Below are positions 8,685 to 17,129 of a stretch of 64,000 bases of DNA, one piece after another (positions within the stretch are counted from its first letter, which is position 1; every line of letters starts with the position of its first letter). A model generated the notes under the pieces. It was not told where the DNA came from. It did not search any database and saw nothing but the letters and a program-made list of their open reading frames with translations. The translations under genes were made by a program, and so were the position numbers. The DNA comes from an uncultured Dehalococcoidia bacterium. GTDB lineage: Bacteria; Chloroflexota; Dehalococcoidia; Bin125. The stretch spans positions 62,001-126,000 of the forward strand of contig CATQGW010000005.1 of assembly GCA_958295515.1 (NCBI GenBank), written 5' to 3'.

Positions 8685-10058
8685 ATGCGCAGAGTGCGTC
8701 TCGGGATGTGGTCGTTGCTGCTGATCATCGGCGTGCTGCTGGCTGCCTGCGGGCAGCCGACGCCGTCGGGGGCGGTGCATGTCTCGCGGCTGGCGGACGA
8801 CATCGGGCCGGTCTCGGCGAATTTCATCGATCGGGCGCTGGATCGCGCGGAGGAGCACGGCGCGACGGCGTGGGTGCTGATGCTGGATACGCCGGGCGGT
8901 CTGATCAGTTCGACCGACAAGATTGTGCAGCGGCTTCTGGCGGCAGAGGTGCCGGTGGTGGTGTTCGTCAGTCCGGCCGGAGCGCGGGCGGCGTCGGCGG
9001 GAACGTTCATCACGATGGCGGCGCATGTGGCGGCGATGGCTCCGAATACGCAGATCGGGGCGGCGCATCCGGTGGCGGGGGGCGGCGAGGACATTGAAGG
9101 GGATCTGAACAAGAAGGTGACGAACGACGCGGCGGCGGATATCCGGGGGATTGCGGAGGTGCGCGGGCGGAATGCGGAGTGGGCTGAGGAGGCGGTGCGG
9201 GAGTCGGTTTCGATCACGGGCGCTGAGGCGGTGGAGCTGAACGTGGTCGACCTGACGGCCAACGATCTCGACGATCTGCTGGCGCAGATCGACGGGATGG
9301 AAGTGCAGCTGAAACCGGACGGTCCGATGGTCGCGTTGCAGGTGGCGGAGGCGGAGCGTGTGGAGACCGACTACACGCTGGTGGAAAGGATTCTCGACGT
9401 GATCGCGAACCCCACGGTGGCCTTCATTCTGCTGGGGCTGGGGCAGCTGGCGCTGGTGATCGAGCTGTGGTCGCCGGGGCTGGTAGGGCCGGGCATTTTC
9501 GGCGTGATCATGCTGATCGCGGGCTTCTTCGCGCTGGGTCCGCTGGATACCAACCCGGCCGGGATCGCGCTGATCGTGTTGGCGGTGGTGCTGTTTGCGG
9601 TGGAGATTTTCGTGGCCGGTTTCGGGGTGTTCGGGATCGGCGGGATCGTGGCGTTAATTCTGGGTGGGTTGATTCTGATGAGCGACACGTCGGTGGATGC
9701 CGAGGAGGTCTCGCTTTGGGGGCTGATCGTGGTGGGCGGCGCGGCGGCGGTGGTGGTAGGCGGGATCGGACTGCTGCTGGCGATTGACCGCCGCAAGCCG
9801 AAATGGTCGCCGTCGGGTTCGGGCGCGACGATCGTGGGCCACGAAGGTACGGCGCACACGACGGTCAGCGGGCACGGCACGGTGGTGGTGGATTCGGAGT
9901 TGTGGTCGGCGCGGGCGGTTTCGGGCTTGATCCCGCGCACGACGCCTGTGCGAGTGGTGGAGATGGACGGGCTGACGGTGGTGGTGGAGCCGATGGTACC
10001 GGTGGAGATCGTTGAGTCGGACGAGCTGGGCGACGGAGCGGTACGGCGGCGGCTCTGA
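8685..10058 (+). CDS. NfeD-type membrane serine protease with ClpP-class domain
   Basis: 457 residues from the ATG at 8685. The reading frame is open further upstream, but this start gives a lipoprotein signal with lipobox LLAAC. Next is a ClpP/SppA-class domain: LDTPGG, then RAASAGTFI with the candidate nucleophile Ser, and NKKVTNDA with the candidate general-base Lys. Four or more hydrophobic segments span about residues 240-375, and an OB-fold NfeD domain (GHEGTAHTTV) closes the protein. Long NfeD proteases work next to SPFH/stomatin proteins in membrane quality control; no stomatin gene is adjacent here. Confidence 0.85.
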   Translation: MRRVRLGMWSLLLIIGVLLAACGQPTPSGAVHVSRLADDIGPVSANFIDRALDRAEEHGATAWVLMLDTPGGLISSTDKIVQRLLAAEVPVVVFVSPAGARAASAGTFITMAAHVAAMAPNTQIGAAHPVAGGGEDIEGDLNKKVTNDAAADIRGIAEVRGRNAEWAEEAVRESVSITGAEAVELNVVDLTANDLDDLLAQIDGMEVQLKPDGPMVALQVAEAERVETDYTLVERILDVIANPTVAFILLGLGQLALVIELWSPGLVGPGIFGVIMLIAGFFALGPLDTNPAGIALIVLAVVLFAVEIFVAGFGVFGIGGIVALILGGLILMSDTSVDAEEVSLWGLIVVGGAAAVVVGGIGLLLAIDRRKPKWSPSGSGATIVGHEGTAHTTVSGHGTVVVDSELWSARAVSGLIPRTTPVRVVEMDGLTVVVEPMVPVEIVESDELGDGAVRRRL

Positions 10059-10081
10059 GCGAGGCTGCCGCTCCTACAGGC

Positions 10082-10537
10082 TCACGGGGCAGCGCCGGGT
10101 TCTGGTTGCGCATCCTCGGCCGCGGGCGCGACGTACTCAACAAGATCAAGCTGCTGATGCAGCCAGCCGATCAACCCAAGCCAAACGGCGCAGTCTTGCG
10201 CCGAAACCTCACGCTCGATGTCGTGCGTCAGCACGTTTCGGACACCGCGAGCGACGCCGAGCAACAGATAGCGCAAGCCGGCTTGCTCATTGCGCTCCAA
10301 CCTCGTGGAGAGATCGTTCAGCACGAGAATCGGGGCCTTCTCGGAGAAGGCGCGCTCGATCAGGGGCTGACCGTCCAGCTCCGGCTGATCGGCGAGGATG
10401 CGCAGCCGGTTCAGCAATCGCTGAGACTCGTGACGCACAGCCTCGCGGCAGTATCCATCCCGATGCAGATTGCGCGCGTGCTCGCTCAGCCCGATCAGCG
10501 AGAGCTCAATGGTCGCGCCCTGGTCGTCGGCATTCAC
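10082..10537 (-). CDS. Ymh-family (TIGR02391-like) protein
   Basis: 151 residues. The segment from HRDGYCREAVRHE through the LNRLR helix, DGQPLIERAFSE, a short spacer, RNEQAGLRYLLLGVARGVRN and HDIE matches the pattern of the Ymh C-terminal domain as I know it: repeated use of a DG-LM-FS element and GIRNPxAH. These helical proteins are often found in phage-related or defence-associated settings, but their biochemical role is unestablished. The start overlaps the stop of the 10534-11199 gene by four bases, so the two are made together. The C-terminal 20 residues are acidic and proline-rich. Confidence 0.6.
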   Translation of the reverse strand: MNADDQGATIELSLIGLSEHARNLHRDGYCREAVRHESQRLLNRLRILADQPELDGQPLIERAFSEKAPILVLNDLSTRLERNEQAGLRYLLLGVARGVRNVLTHDIEREVSAQDCAVWLGLIGWLHQQLDLVEYVAPAAEDAQPEPGAAP

Positions 10538-11199
10538 GCTCCCACCAACCGTTGCGCCAGCGCCCTGGCGGCCTCAACTCCCTTGCCGCGCAGCCGAATG
10601 AGTCGGTTCTTGCTATCGGGGTGTCCGCGCAGCGCGATGTCGGTCATCGCCGCGATGGTCGAGTCGAATGTCAGCGGATCGAGTGTGTCGTGCGCGTCAG
10701 CGGCAGCGCGCACGTGTTCGGTGCCGGTCTCAAGCCCCAGCGCGGAGCGCGCCGCGGCGACCAGCAAGGTGATCTCCCCGATCGCAGCGGCCGGCTGGCT
10801 GTCGAGTTTCGATGTGCTCAGGCGCAGTTGCGGTTCGGAATCGCACAGCTCGTAGAGGGTCGCCACGTCCTCGTCGTCAATGCCCAGATACCCGGCAACC
10901 GCGTCGGCGCGCTGGATTTCCGTGGCGAGGGCGTCGTCAATGGAGACCTCGAACGGCTCCTCTGTGATTGCATCCGGTACGCCGTTGGATTCCGGTGGCT
11001 CAATCTCGGGCCGCGCCCCGCCGCCGTTCTGCAGCATTGCTTCGAGGAGCAGCTTGAAGGCGGTTTGGCGTGTTTCGGAGTCGACTTGGTCGGCGACGGG
11101 GTCGGTTGCGCTCCAAGCGTCGGCGACGATTCTGCGCAGGCGCTCGGCCTCGGAGGAGTGGGGGGTGGGCAGGGGGTCGGAAACGGTGGTCACGGGCAT
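10534..11199 (-). CDS. Hypothetical protein coupled to the Ymh-family gene
   Basis: 221 residues, not recognised. It is acidic and predicted mostly helical. A central part (EIQRADAVAGYLGIDDEDVATLYEL) looks like a helix-turn-helix-like or small helical domain, and the C-terminus (GHPDSKNRLIRLRGKGVEAARAL) is basic. No signal peptide or membrane segment. The ATGA overlap with the following Ymh-family gene suggests the two proteins act together or in a fixed ratio. Codon use resembles neighbours, so recent transfer is not obvious. Confidence 0.6.
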   Translation of the reverse strand: MPVTTVSDPLPTPHSSEAERLRRIVADAWSATDPVADQVDSETRQTAFKLLLEAMLQNGGGARPEIEPPESNGVPDAITEEPFEVSIDDALATEIQRADAVAGYLGIDDEDVATLYELCDSEPQLRLSTSKLDSQPAAAIGEITLLVAAARSALGLETGTEHVRAAADAHDTLDPLTFDSTIAAMTDIALRGHPDSKNRLIRLRGKGVEAARALAQRLVGA

Positions 11200-11247
11200 G
11201 CCTCTCTGATCGATGTTAGTCGAAATGCAGGCAGGCGGGAGCGGCGG

Positions 11248-11445
11248 CTAGGGCTGGGTGTCGGGAGTTTCGGACTGCTCCTCGCTGCGGTTGCGGCGTT
11301 TGTGGGAGCGTTGGCCGAAGAGGATGGTCCAGACGAAGCGGAAGACGGCGCCGATCAGGATGATGCGGAAAAGGTGATGCCAGAGCACGCCAATCAGACG
11401 GAAGAGCGAGCCGAGGATGCCGTGTTCGCGGATGAAGTCGAGCAT
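11248..11445 (-). CDS. Small membrane protein of unknown function
   Basis: 65 residues. An amphipathic N-terminus (MLDFIREHGILGSLF) leads into a hydrophobic stretch around residues 17-45, then a very basic and polar tail (RSHKRRNRSEEQ). It sits 17 bases downstream of rplS on the same strand. Homology is not recognised; the membrane segment and the position make it plausible as a real gene, but the ribosome binding site is weak. Confidence 0.45.
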   Translation of the reverse strand: MLDFIREHGILGSLFRLIGVLWHHLFRIILIGAVFRFVWTILFGQRSHKRRNRSEEQSETPDTQP

Positions 11446-11462
11446 GGGCGGGGTCGGCGCGG

Positions 11463-11831
11463 CTAGTAGGAGTGGATGGCGCGCTTGGCGTTGCGCGGAC
11501 GCTCGGGGATGCGCGCCGCGCGCCCGGTGCGTCCGCGCAGGTAGTAGAGGCGGGAGCGCCGCACGCGGCCGCGGCGGGTGACTTCGACGCGCTCAACGCG
11601 GGGCGAGTGGTAGAGGAAGGTGCGCTCGACGCCGATCCCCTGGGTGACGCGGCGCACGGTGAAGTTGCTCGAGGAGCCCTGCTTTTTGCGGCGGATCACG
11701 ACGCCCTCGAAGACCTGCGTCCGCTCGCGCTCGCCCTCAACGACTTTGGCGTGAACGCGCACGGTGTCGCCGGGCTGGAATGCTTCGATGGCCGGGTTGC
11801 GTTCGAGTTCGAGCAGGTCGGAGCGGTCCAT
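11463..11831 (-). CDS. rplS: 50S ribosomal protein L19
   Basis: 122 residues from the ATG at 11831, preceded by an AAGGAA ribosome binding site. The frame is open upstream but unrelated. Family hallmarks: [44 protein letters not shown] and SPRVERVEV, ending in [19 protein letters not shown]19 (bL19) sits at the 30S-50S interface. It follows trmD, an arrangement conserved in many bacteria (trmD-rplS). Confidence 0.96.
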   Translation of the reverse strand: MDRSDLLELERNPAIEAFQPGDTVRVHAKVVEGERERTQVFEGVVIRRKKQGSSSNFTVRRVTQGIGVERTFLYHSPRVERVEVTRRGRVRRSRLYYLRGRTGRAARIPERPRNAKRAIHSY

Positions 11832-11871
11832 GGCGGGTTCCTTTGCGTTTGCCAGTGTACCGAAGGTTCGG

Positions 11872-12576
11872 TTATGCGCCCTGTGTGGAGCGTTGCGCAG
11901 ATTGCGCAAGCAGGTCGGGGCGGCGGCGGCGGGTACGTTCGAGCTGCTGCTCGCGCCGCCAGCGCTCGATCGCGCCGTGATCGCCGCTGAGCAGGATTGG
12001 CGGCACGCGCCAGCCGCGGTACTCGGGCGGGCGCGTGTAGTGAGGATATTCGAGCAACGGTTGGCTGAATGACTCATCGAGCGCGGATTGATCGGAGCCC
12101 AGCACGCCGGGCTGGAGACGGACGACGGCGTCGACCAGCACCACTGCGGCCGGCTCGCCGCCGCTGAGTACGTAATCGCCGATGGAGATTTCGTCGTCGG
12201 CGAGATGTTCGCGGACGCGCTCATCGACGCCCTCGTAGCGTCCGCAGAGCAGGATCAGGCGGTCTTCGGCGGCGAGGCGTCGGACGCGGGGCTGATCGAG
12301 CCGCTCGCCCTGCGGGGTGAGCAGAACGACACGGCCGGGCAGGCCGCGCAGGCGCAGCCGTTCGACGGCGCGAAACCAGGGCTCGGGGCGCATCACCATG
12401 CCGGGCCCGCCGCCGTAGGGCGGCGCGTCGACGCTGCGGTGGCGGTCGGTCGTGTAGTCGCGCGGGTTATGTAAGCGCAGCTGGACGCGCCCGGCGTCCT
12501 GGGCGCGGCGGATGATGCTGGCCTGAAATGCGCCGGCGATCAGTTCGGGGAAGAGGGTGAGGATGTCGATGCGCAT
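11872..12576 (-). CDS. trmD: tRNA (guanine37-N1)-methyltransferase
   Basis: 234 residues. N-terminus [13 protein letters not shown] and [17 protein letters not shown] are typical of TrmD, and [13 protein letters not shown] together with [15 protein letters not shown] forms the trefoil-knot S-adenosylmethionine site. [14 protein letters not shown] near the C-terminus matches the family. It methylates G37 next to the anticodon to prevent frameshifting. It lies 102 bases downstream of ftsZ and 40 bases upstream of rplS, so it probably shares the end of the division-cluster transcript. Confidence 0.96.
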   Translation of the reverse strand: MRIDILTLFPELIAGAFQASIIRRAQDAGRVQLRLHNPRDYTTDRHRSVDAPPYGGGPGMVMRPEPWFRAVERLRLRGLPGRVVLLTPQGERLDQPRVRRLAAEDRLILLCGRYEGVDERVREHLADDEISIGDYVLSGGEPAAVVLVDAVVRLQPGVLGSDQSALDESFSQPLLEYPHYTRPPEYRGWRVPPILLSGDHGAIERWRREQQLERTRRRRPDLLAQSAQRSTQGA

Positions 12577-12589
12577 GCTCTCCCTTGTT

Positions 12590-12655
12590 CCCCTTGCGGG
12601 AGCAGGCTGCTCCTCCCACGGCTCCCCCGCGCGAGGGGAGCGGTGGGGGAGGACA
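12590..12655. other. Two adjacent GC-rich hairpins between ftsZ and trmD
   Basis: The 102-base gap holds two perfect inverted repeats: GGAGCAG/CTGCTCC at 12598-12612 and GCTCCCC/GGGGAGC at 12621-12641 (7-base loop). Neither is followed by a T run on the minus strand, so they are not classic intrinsic terminators. They could attenuate transcription, protect the ftsZ mRNA end, or be a fragment of a dispersed GC-rich intergenic repeat. Confidence 0.5.
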
Positions 12656-12678
12656 CCGCAAGTGGCGAGCGCCTTTGG

Positions 12679-13827
12679 TTAGCTCTCGCTGTAGCGCCCG
12701 TTGCCGGCGGGGGAGGGGACGTCCCAGCGCTCCTGCGTGGCTGGGGTGGGCGGGGCGCTGTTGCGGCGGCGCAGGAAGGTGGGCGTCGAGTAGTCGGTGC
12801 TGCCGCCGACATCGAGGTCGTCGAGCAGGTTGGACGACCAGTCGTTGCGCGCCATGGCCGGGAATTCGTGGTGCTGGGAAGACGCGAAGCCGGTGGCCAC
12901 GACCGTGATCTGCACATCGCCGCCGAGTTCCGGATCGACGGCGGTGCCCATGATGATCTCGGCCTCGCGGTCGACGAGGTTTTGGATCACTTCAGCGGCG
13001 GAGTTGAGCTCGCCCATGCCGAGGTCGCCGGCGGAGGTGATGTTGTAGAGGACGCGGGTCGCGCCTTCGATCGTGGTTTCGAGCAGCGGGCTGCGGATCG
13101 CCTGTTCGGCGGCCTGCACGGCGCGCTCTTCACCGGAGCCGCGACCGATCGCCATCAGCGCCTGGCCGCCGTAGCCCATCACCTTCTTGACGTCGTTGAA
13201 GTCGAGGTTGATCTGGCCGGGCACGGTGATCACGTCGGAGATGCCCTGGATGCCCTGGCGCAGCACATCGTCGGCCTTGTGGAAGGCGTCGACGACGGTG
13301 ATGTTGGGGTCGTTGGGGTCGATCAGGCGCTGGTTGGGGATCACGATCACGGTATCGGCGAACTCTTCGAGCCGGTCGATGCCTTCCTGGGCGACTTCGC
13401 GGCGCTTGACGCCTTCGAACTCGAAGGGGCGGGTGACGACGGCGATGGTCAGCGCGCCGCAGCGCTTGGCGGCCTCGGCGACGATCGGCGCGGCGCCGGT
13501 GCCGGTGCCGCCGCCCATGCCGGCGGCGATGAAGACCATGTCCACGCCCTTGAAGTGGTTGACCAGCTCCTCGCGGCTTTCCTCGGCGGCCTTCGCGCCG
13601 CGATCCGGATCGCCGCCGACGCCGAGTCCGCCCGACTCCATATCGCCGATGCGGATGCTGACGGGCGCCTTGGAGTGTTCGAGCTGCTGGGCGTCGGTGT
13701 TGACGGCGACGAAGCGGACGCCGTGGATGTGGGCTTCGACCATGCGGTTGACGGCGTTGCAGCCGCCGCCGCCGACGCCGACGACTTTGATCGGGGGTAC
13801 TCCATCGGCAGAGATTCGATGCGTCAT
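12679..13827 (-). CDS. ftsZ: Cell division protein FtsZ
   Basis: 382 residues. The tubulin signature GGGTGTG lies around residue 110, with GVGGGGCNAVNRM at the N-terminus and NTDAQQL, QINLDFNDV and GYGGQALMAIG further on. It polymerises into the cytokinetic Z-ring. After a variable linker there is a STPTFLRRR segment that looks like the conserved C-terminal peptide binding FtsA, but about 24 residues follow it, so the peptide is not terminal. A GAGAGGAA ribosome binding site precedes the ATG. The gene is 87 bases downstream of ftsA, the widest spacing in the cluster apart from the rsmH-ftsL gap. Confidence 0.97.
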   Translation of the reverse strand: MTHRISADGVPPIKVVGVGGGGCNAVNRMVEAHIHGVRFVAVNTDAQQLEHSKAPVSIRIGDMESGGLGVGGDPDRGAKAAEESREELVNHFKGVDMVFIAAGMGGGTGTGAAPIVAEAAKRCGALTIAVVTRPFEFEGVKRREVAQEGIDRLEEFADTVIVIPNQRLIDPNDPNITVVDAFHKADDVLRQGIQGISDVITVPGQINLDFNDVKKVMGYGGQALMAIGRGSGEERAVQAAEQAIRSPLLETTIEGATRVLYNITSAGDLGMGELNSAAEVIQNLVDREAEIIMGTAVDPELGGDVQITVVATGFASSQHHEFPAMARNDWSSNLLDDLDVGGSTDYSTPTFLRRRNSAPPTPATQERWDVPSPAGNGRYSES

Positions 13828-13914
13828 CGGGTTCCTCTCATGCTGGGGGCTGCGCCCCGCTTGTTGTTTGCCGCGCCCGCCGCAGGTTGGCGCGCGCGGT
13901 GGTTTCCCGTCGTA

Positions 13915-15165
13915 CTAACTCGGCAGGAACACTCTGCCGAAATTGAGCGCGCCGCGCATCAGCCCGCCGAGTCCGGGCGCATCGCGGCGCGTCTGGGCGC
14001 GCGTCGCGGGGCTGGGGATGTCGCCGGCAGTGGCGGCCCAGCGCAGCAGGCCGAGTGTCGAGACGGCGGCGCTGTTGGCGACCTGGTCGGCGAGTCCGTA
14101 GAGCTCGCCGGGCTGCGCGGCGCGGGTGGGCAGCTGGCTGAGCTGTTCAAAGAGCTCGACGATGCCGGGCAGTTCGCTGCCGCCGCCGGAGAGCACGATG
14201 CCGCCGTTCAGGCGGTTATCGAGCTTGGCGCGCTTGAGCGTCTTGAGCACCATCGCGCTGATCTCGGCGACGCGGGCGTGGACGATCTCGGCGATCAGCC
14301 GACGCGAAATCTCGCGGTCGCGTTGATCGGTAAAGCCTTCCAGGATGATGGTTTCGTCGGCGACCAGTTCGGGCAGTGCGTGTCCGTAGTTGAGCTTGGC
14401 GGTCTCGGCGACCTCGGCGGGGGCGCGCAGGCCAACCATCAAGTCGCGGGTGACGAACGCACCGCCGAGTGGCAGCGAAGCGGTGAAGGCGATTGCGCCT
14501 TCGAGATAGGCGCTGATGTCGGTCGTGCCTGCGCCGAGGTCCACTACGGCCGCGCCCTCGACGGCCTCCTCGCGGCGCAGCACGTATTGGGAGCCGACGA
14601 CAGGCTGGGCAGCGACGAGTTCGACATCGACGCCGGCGGAGGTGACGCACTGCACGGCGTTCTGCACTGCGCCGCGCGAGGCGGTGACGAGGTGCATTTC
14701 GACATCGAGCCGCTGCCCGTGCATGCCGCGCGGATCGGCGACGCGATCCTGGCCGTCGACGACATAGAAGCGCGGGATGGCGTGAAGGATGGTGCGCGAG
14801 GAATCGAGCGTGACGGCGCGTCCGGCGTCGATCACGCGCTGCATGTCGTCGTCCGCGATCTGGGTGTCGAGATCGGGGATCGCCACGACGCCGCGATTGT
14901 TGCGCGATTCGAGATGCGGACCGGTCACGGCTACGGACGCGGAGAGAATCTGGCGTCCCGAGGAGCGCTCAGCCTGCTCGACGGAGGCGGTGATCGCGCG
15001 GGTGGCGTCGGCGACGTGGTTGATCTGTCCGCGGTCAACACCGGCGGAGGGGGCGATGCCGACGCCGAGGATTTGCAGCGCGCCATGCTCGTTGGCTTCG
15101 CCAACGACGGTGGTGATCCGGCTGCTGCCGAGGTCGATGGCGGCCAGGGGTTGCTGTCGAACCAT
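13915..15165 (-). CDS. ftsA: Cell division protein FtsA
   Basis: 416 residues, actin-like ATPase. Visible are phosphate-1 LAAIDLGSSRITTVVGE, phosphate-2 AAVVDLGAGTTDIS and the adenosine region GGIVLSGGGSELPG. The central SHS2-type subdomain region includes SASVAVTGPHLES. The C-terminus (GGLMRGALNFGRVFLPS) can form an amphipathic membrane-targeting helix, as expected for the FtsZ tether. It is six bases downstream of ftsQ. Confidence 0.95.
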   Translation of the reverse strand: MVRQQPLAAIDLGSSRITTVVGEANEHGALQILGVGIAPSAGVDRGQINHVADATRAITASVEQAERSSGRQILSASVAVTGPHLESRNNRGVVAIPDLDTQIADDDMQRVIDAGRAVTLDSSRTILHAIPRFYVVDGQDRVADPRGMHGQRLDVEMHLVTASRGAVQNAVQCVTSAGVDVELVAAQPVVGSQYVLRREEAVEGAAVVDLGAGTTDISAYLEGAIAFTASLPLGGAFVTRDLMVGLRAPAEVAETAKLNYGHALPELVADETIILEGFTDQRDREISRRLIAEIVHARVAEISAMVLKTLKRAKLDNRLNGGIVLSGGGSELPGIVELFEQLSQLPTRAAQPGELYGLADQVANSAAVSTLGLLRWAATAGDIPSPATRAQTRRDAPGLGGLMRGALNFGRVFLPS

Positions 15166-15171
15166 GCGCGG

Positions 15172-16068
15172 CTATCTCCCTCTGTTGTTTCGCTCGCTCT
15201 GGTCGATCCGCACGGCGCGGCCGACGTTGAGTCCGATTTCCACTCGGGGGCGCAGGCCGAAGCGCAGGTCGGCGAAGATCAGCGGCTCGCCGCGGCTTCG
15301 CGCCTCCAGTTCGAGCTGGCTCCAGACGTCGTATTTGAACTCGAAGCCTTCGACATCGCCGAAGACGATCTCGCCGTGCTGGGTGACCACGGTGAGGCCG
15401 GTGCTCTGAGCCCATTCGTAGGAGACGATGCCGGGCAGATCGACGGGCGCGCCGCGCTCGTGGATTTGGGCGACCAATTGGACGGCGGTGGTGTCCACCC
15501 GCGCGCCGGCTCGCAGGGCCGGCAGAGCGGACACCTGACGCACAACCGGACCATCGGCGGGCGGGGCGACCCCCTCGAGGATCACGCCCTCAGCATCTAT
15601 CGGCCACACGATGTTTTCTGCCCGCCACCGGCCCCACGGCCTGCGCTCCACTATGACCACTTCGATCCGATTTGGCCAACTTCTGGAGACGCTCGCGTTA
15701 TGGATCATGGGTTGGTTAACAATTCGCTGCCGCGCGGCCTCCAGGTCCACCCGCAGGATGTTCTGCCCTTGCAAGCCGGTCAGCTGGGCGATCGCCTGGG
15801 GGCTGACCGTCTCCGCGCCGCTCACGCGGACGGAGTTGACCTCGAGCAGCGGGGAGTTGAGCACGACCAGCCCGAGCACGAGCGCGCCGACGAGGAAGAG
15901 CGCGACGATCAGGCGCGGCCAGGAGGGGCGCGGCACGCGCCGCCAGCGTCGTCGCGGCGGCGGCTCGGTCGGCGGCGACTCGGTCGGGAGCGACGGAGGT
16001 ACGGGCGTGTGCTCGGTCGGCGGCGACTCGGTCGGGAGCGGCGGAGGTATGGGCGTGTGTTCGGTCAT
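15172..16068 (-). CDS. ftsQ: Cell division protein FtsQ/DivIB
   Basis: 298 residues from the ATG at 16068, which overlaps the ddl stop by four bases. The N-terminal 50 residues are cytoplasmic and proline-rich, with two near-identical copies of a PTESPPTEHTPVPPSL unit produced by a 48-base tandem repeat. A single membrane segment (LIVALFLVGALVLGLVVL) precedes the POTRA domain (LLEVNSVRVSGAETVSPQAI) and the FtsQ domain (SWPNRIEVVIVERRP). It links early and late divisome proteins and binds FtsL/FtsB. Confidence 0.93.
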   Translation of the reverse strand: MTEHTPIPPPLPTESPPTEHTPVPPSLPTESPPTEPPPRRRWRRVPRPSWPRLIVALFLVGALVLGLVVLNSPLLEVNSVRVSGAETVSPQAIAQLTGLQGQNILRVDLEAARQRIVNQPMIHNASVSRSWPNRIEVVIVERRPWGRWRAENIVWPIDAEGVILEGVAPPADGPVVRQVSALPALRAGARVDTTAVQLVAQIHERGAPVDLPGIVSYEWAQSTGLTVVTQHGEIVFGDVEGFEFKYDVWSQLELEARSRGEPLIFADLRFGLRPRVEIGLNVGRAVRIDQSERNNRGR

Positions 16069-17129
16069 CGGAGGTTCTCCGCGCAGCGGGCGCGTTCCAG
16101 CGCCAGTTCGACGAGGCGGGTGACGAGGCCGCGGAAGGAGAGGCCGCAGGCCTCCCAGAGCCGCGGGTACATGCTGGCGCTGGTGAAACCGGGGATGGTG
16201 TTGAGCTCGCCCAGCCAGAGTTCGCCGTCGGGAGCGAGCAGGAAGTCGGCGCGCGCCATGCCGTGCGCGCCGACGGCCTCGAACGCGGCCAGCGAGTAGC
16301 TGCGGATCCGCTCGGCGATTTCGGGATCCAGGTCGGCGGGGACGATCAGTTCGGTGTTGGGGTCTTCGTACTTGGCGATGTAGTCGTAGAAGCTGCGTGC
16401 GGTGCGGATTTCGCCCAGCGCGGAGGCGCGGGGCTGCGCGTTGCCGAGGATTGCGCACTCGATTTCGCGCGCATCGAGCATGGCGCGCTCGACGAGCGCG
16501 GTGTGGTCGCATTCATAGGCCGCGCGGAAGGCGTCTGCGAGGTCCTCGCGCGATTCGACGCGGGTGGCGCCGATGCTGGAGCCGCCGTTGGACGGTTTGA
16601 CGAAGAGCGGGTAGCCGAGTTGCGCCGCGTCGCGTTGGGCGGCGATCGGGTCCTGCCGCCAGGCGATCAACGGCACGGCGAGGGAGGGCGCGACAGGAAT
16701 GCCGGCGGCCTGGAAGATCGGCTTCGAGGCGGCCTTGTTCATCGCCAGCGCGGAGGCCGCGACGCCGGGCCCGACGTAGGGGATGCCGACGGTTTCGAGG
16801 AAGCCCTGCAGCACGCCGTCCTCGCCCCAGGTTCCGTGGACCAACGGGAACGCGGCGGCGCAGTCGGCCAGCGCGGAGGCCGCTTCGAGAGCGCTGAGCG
16901 GTTGCGGCGAGACCACCTCTTCGTCTGCGCCGGCGTCGATCCGCGCGAGCAGCTCGGCGCTCTCCGCGGGCGCGAGCCAGCCTGCGTCGCGGGTGACCGC
17001 GATCGGCAGGACACGCCAGCGTTGGGGATCGGCGGCGGCGATCACCGCGCGCGCGGAGCGGATGCTGATCGTGTGCTCAACGGTGGGTCCGCCGAAGATC
17101 ACGGCGAGCGTCTGCTGATCGGTGGTCAT
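16065..17129 (-). CDS. ddl: D-alanine--D-alanine ligase
   Basis: 354 residues. N-terminus VIFGGPTVEHTISIRSA, the ATP-grasp core FVKPSNGGSSIGATRV, VERAMLDAREIECAI and the C-terminal ELNTIPGFTSASMYPRLW are the standard Ddl signatures. It makes the D-Ala-D-Ala dipeptide added by MurF. The HGTWGEDG stretch and ATP-binding loops appear intact. Start and stop overlap murB and ftsQ by four bases each. Confidence 0.95.
   Translation of the reverse strand: MTTDQQTLAVIFGGPTVEHTISIRSARAVIAAADPQRWRVLPIAVTRDAGWLAPAESAELLARIDAGADEEVVSPQPLSALEAASALADCAAAFPLVHGTWGEDGVLQGFLETVGIPYVGPGVAASALAMNKAASKPIFQAAGIPVAPSLAVPLIAWRQDPIAAQRDAAQLGYPLFVKPSNGGSSIGATRVESREDLADAFRAAYECDHTALVERAMLDAREIECAILGNAQPRASALGEIRTARSFYDYIAKYEDPNTELIVPADLDPEIAERIRSYSLAAFEAVGAHGMARADFLLAPDGELWLGELNTIPGFTSASMYPRLWEACGLSFRGLVTRLVELALERARCAENLR

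Noticed and set aside
12621..12641. Intrinsic terminator after ftsZ
   Set aside because: Strong GC hairpin but no T run on the minus strand; trmD follows closely on the same strand.
12643..16299. 1218-codon plus-strand ORF opposite ftsZ-ftsQ
   Set aside because: It lies antisense to well-identified genes; the peptide is Gly/Ala/Asp-rich with no domain. Long antisense ORFs are expected at this GC content.
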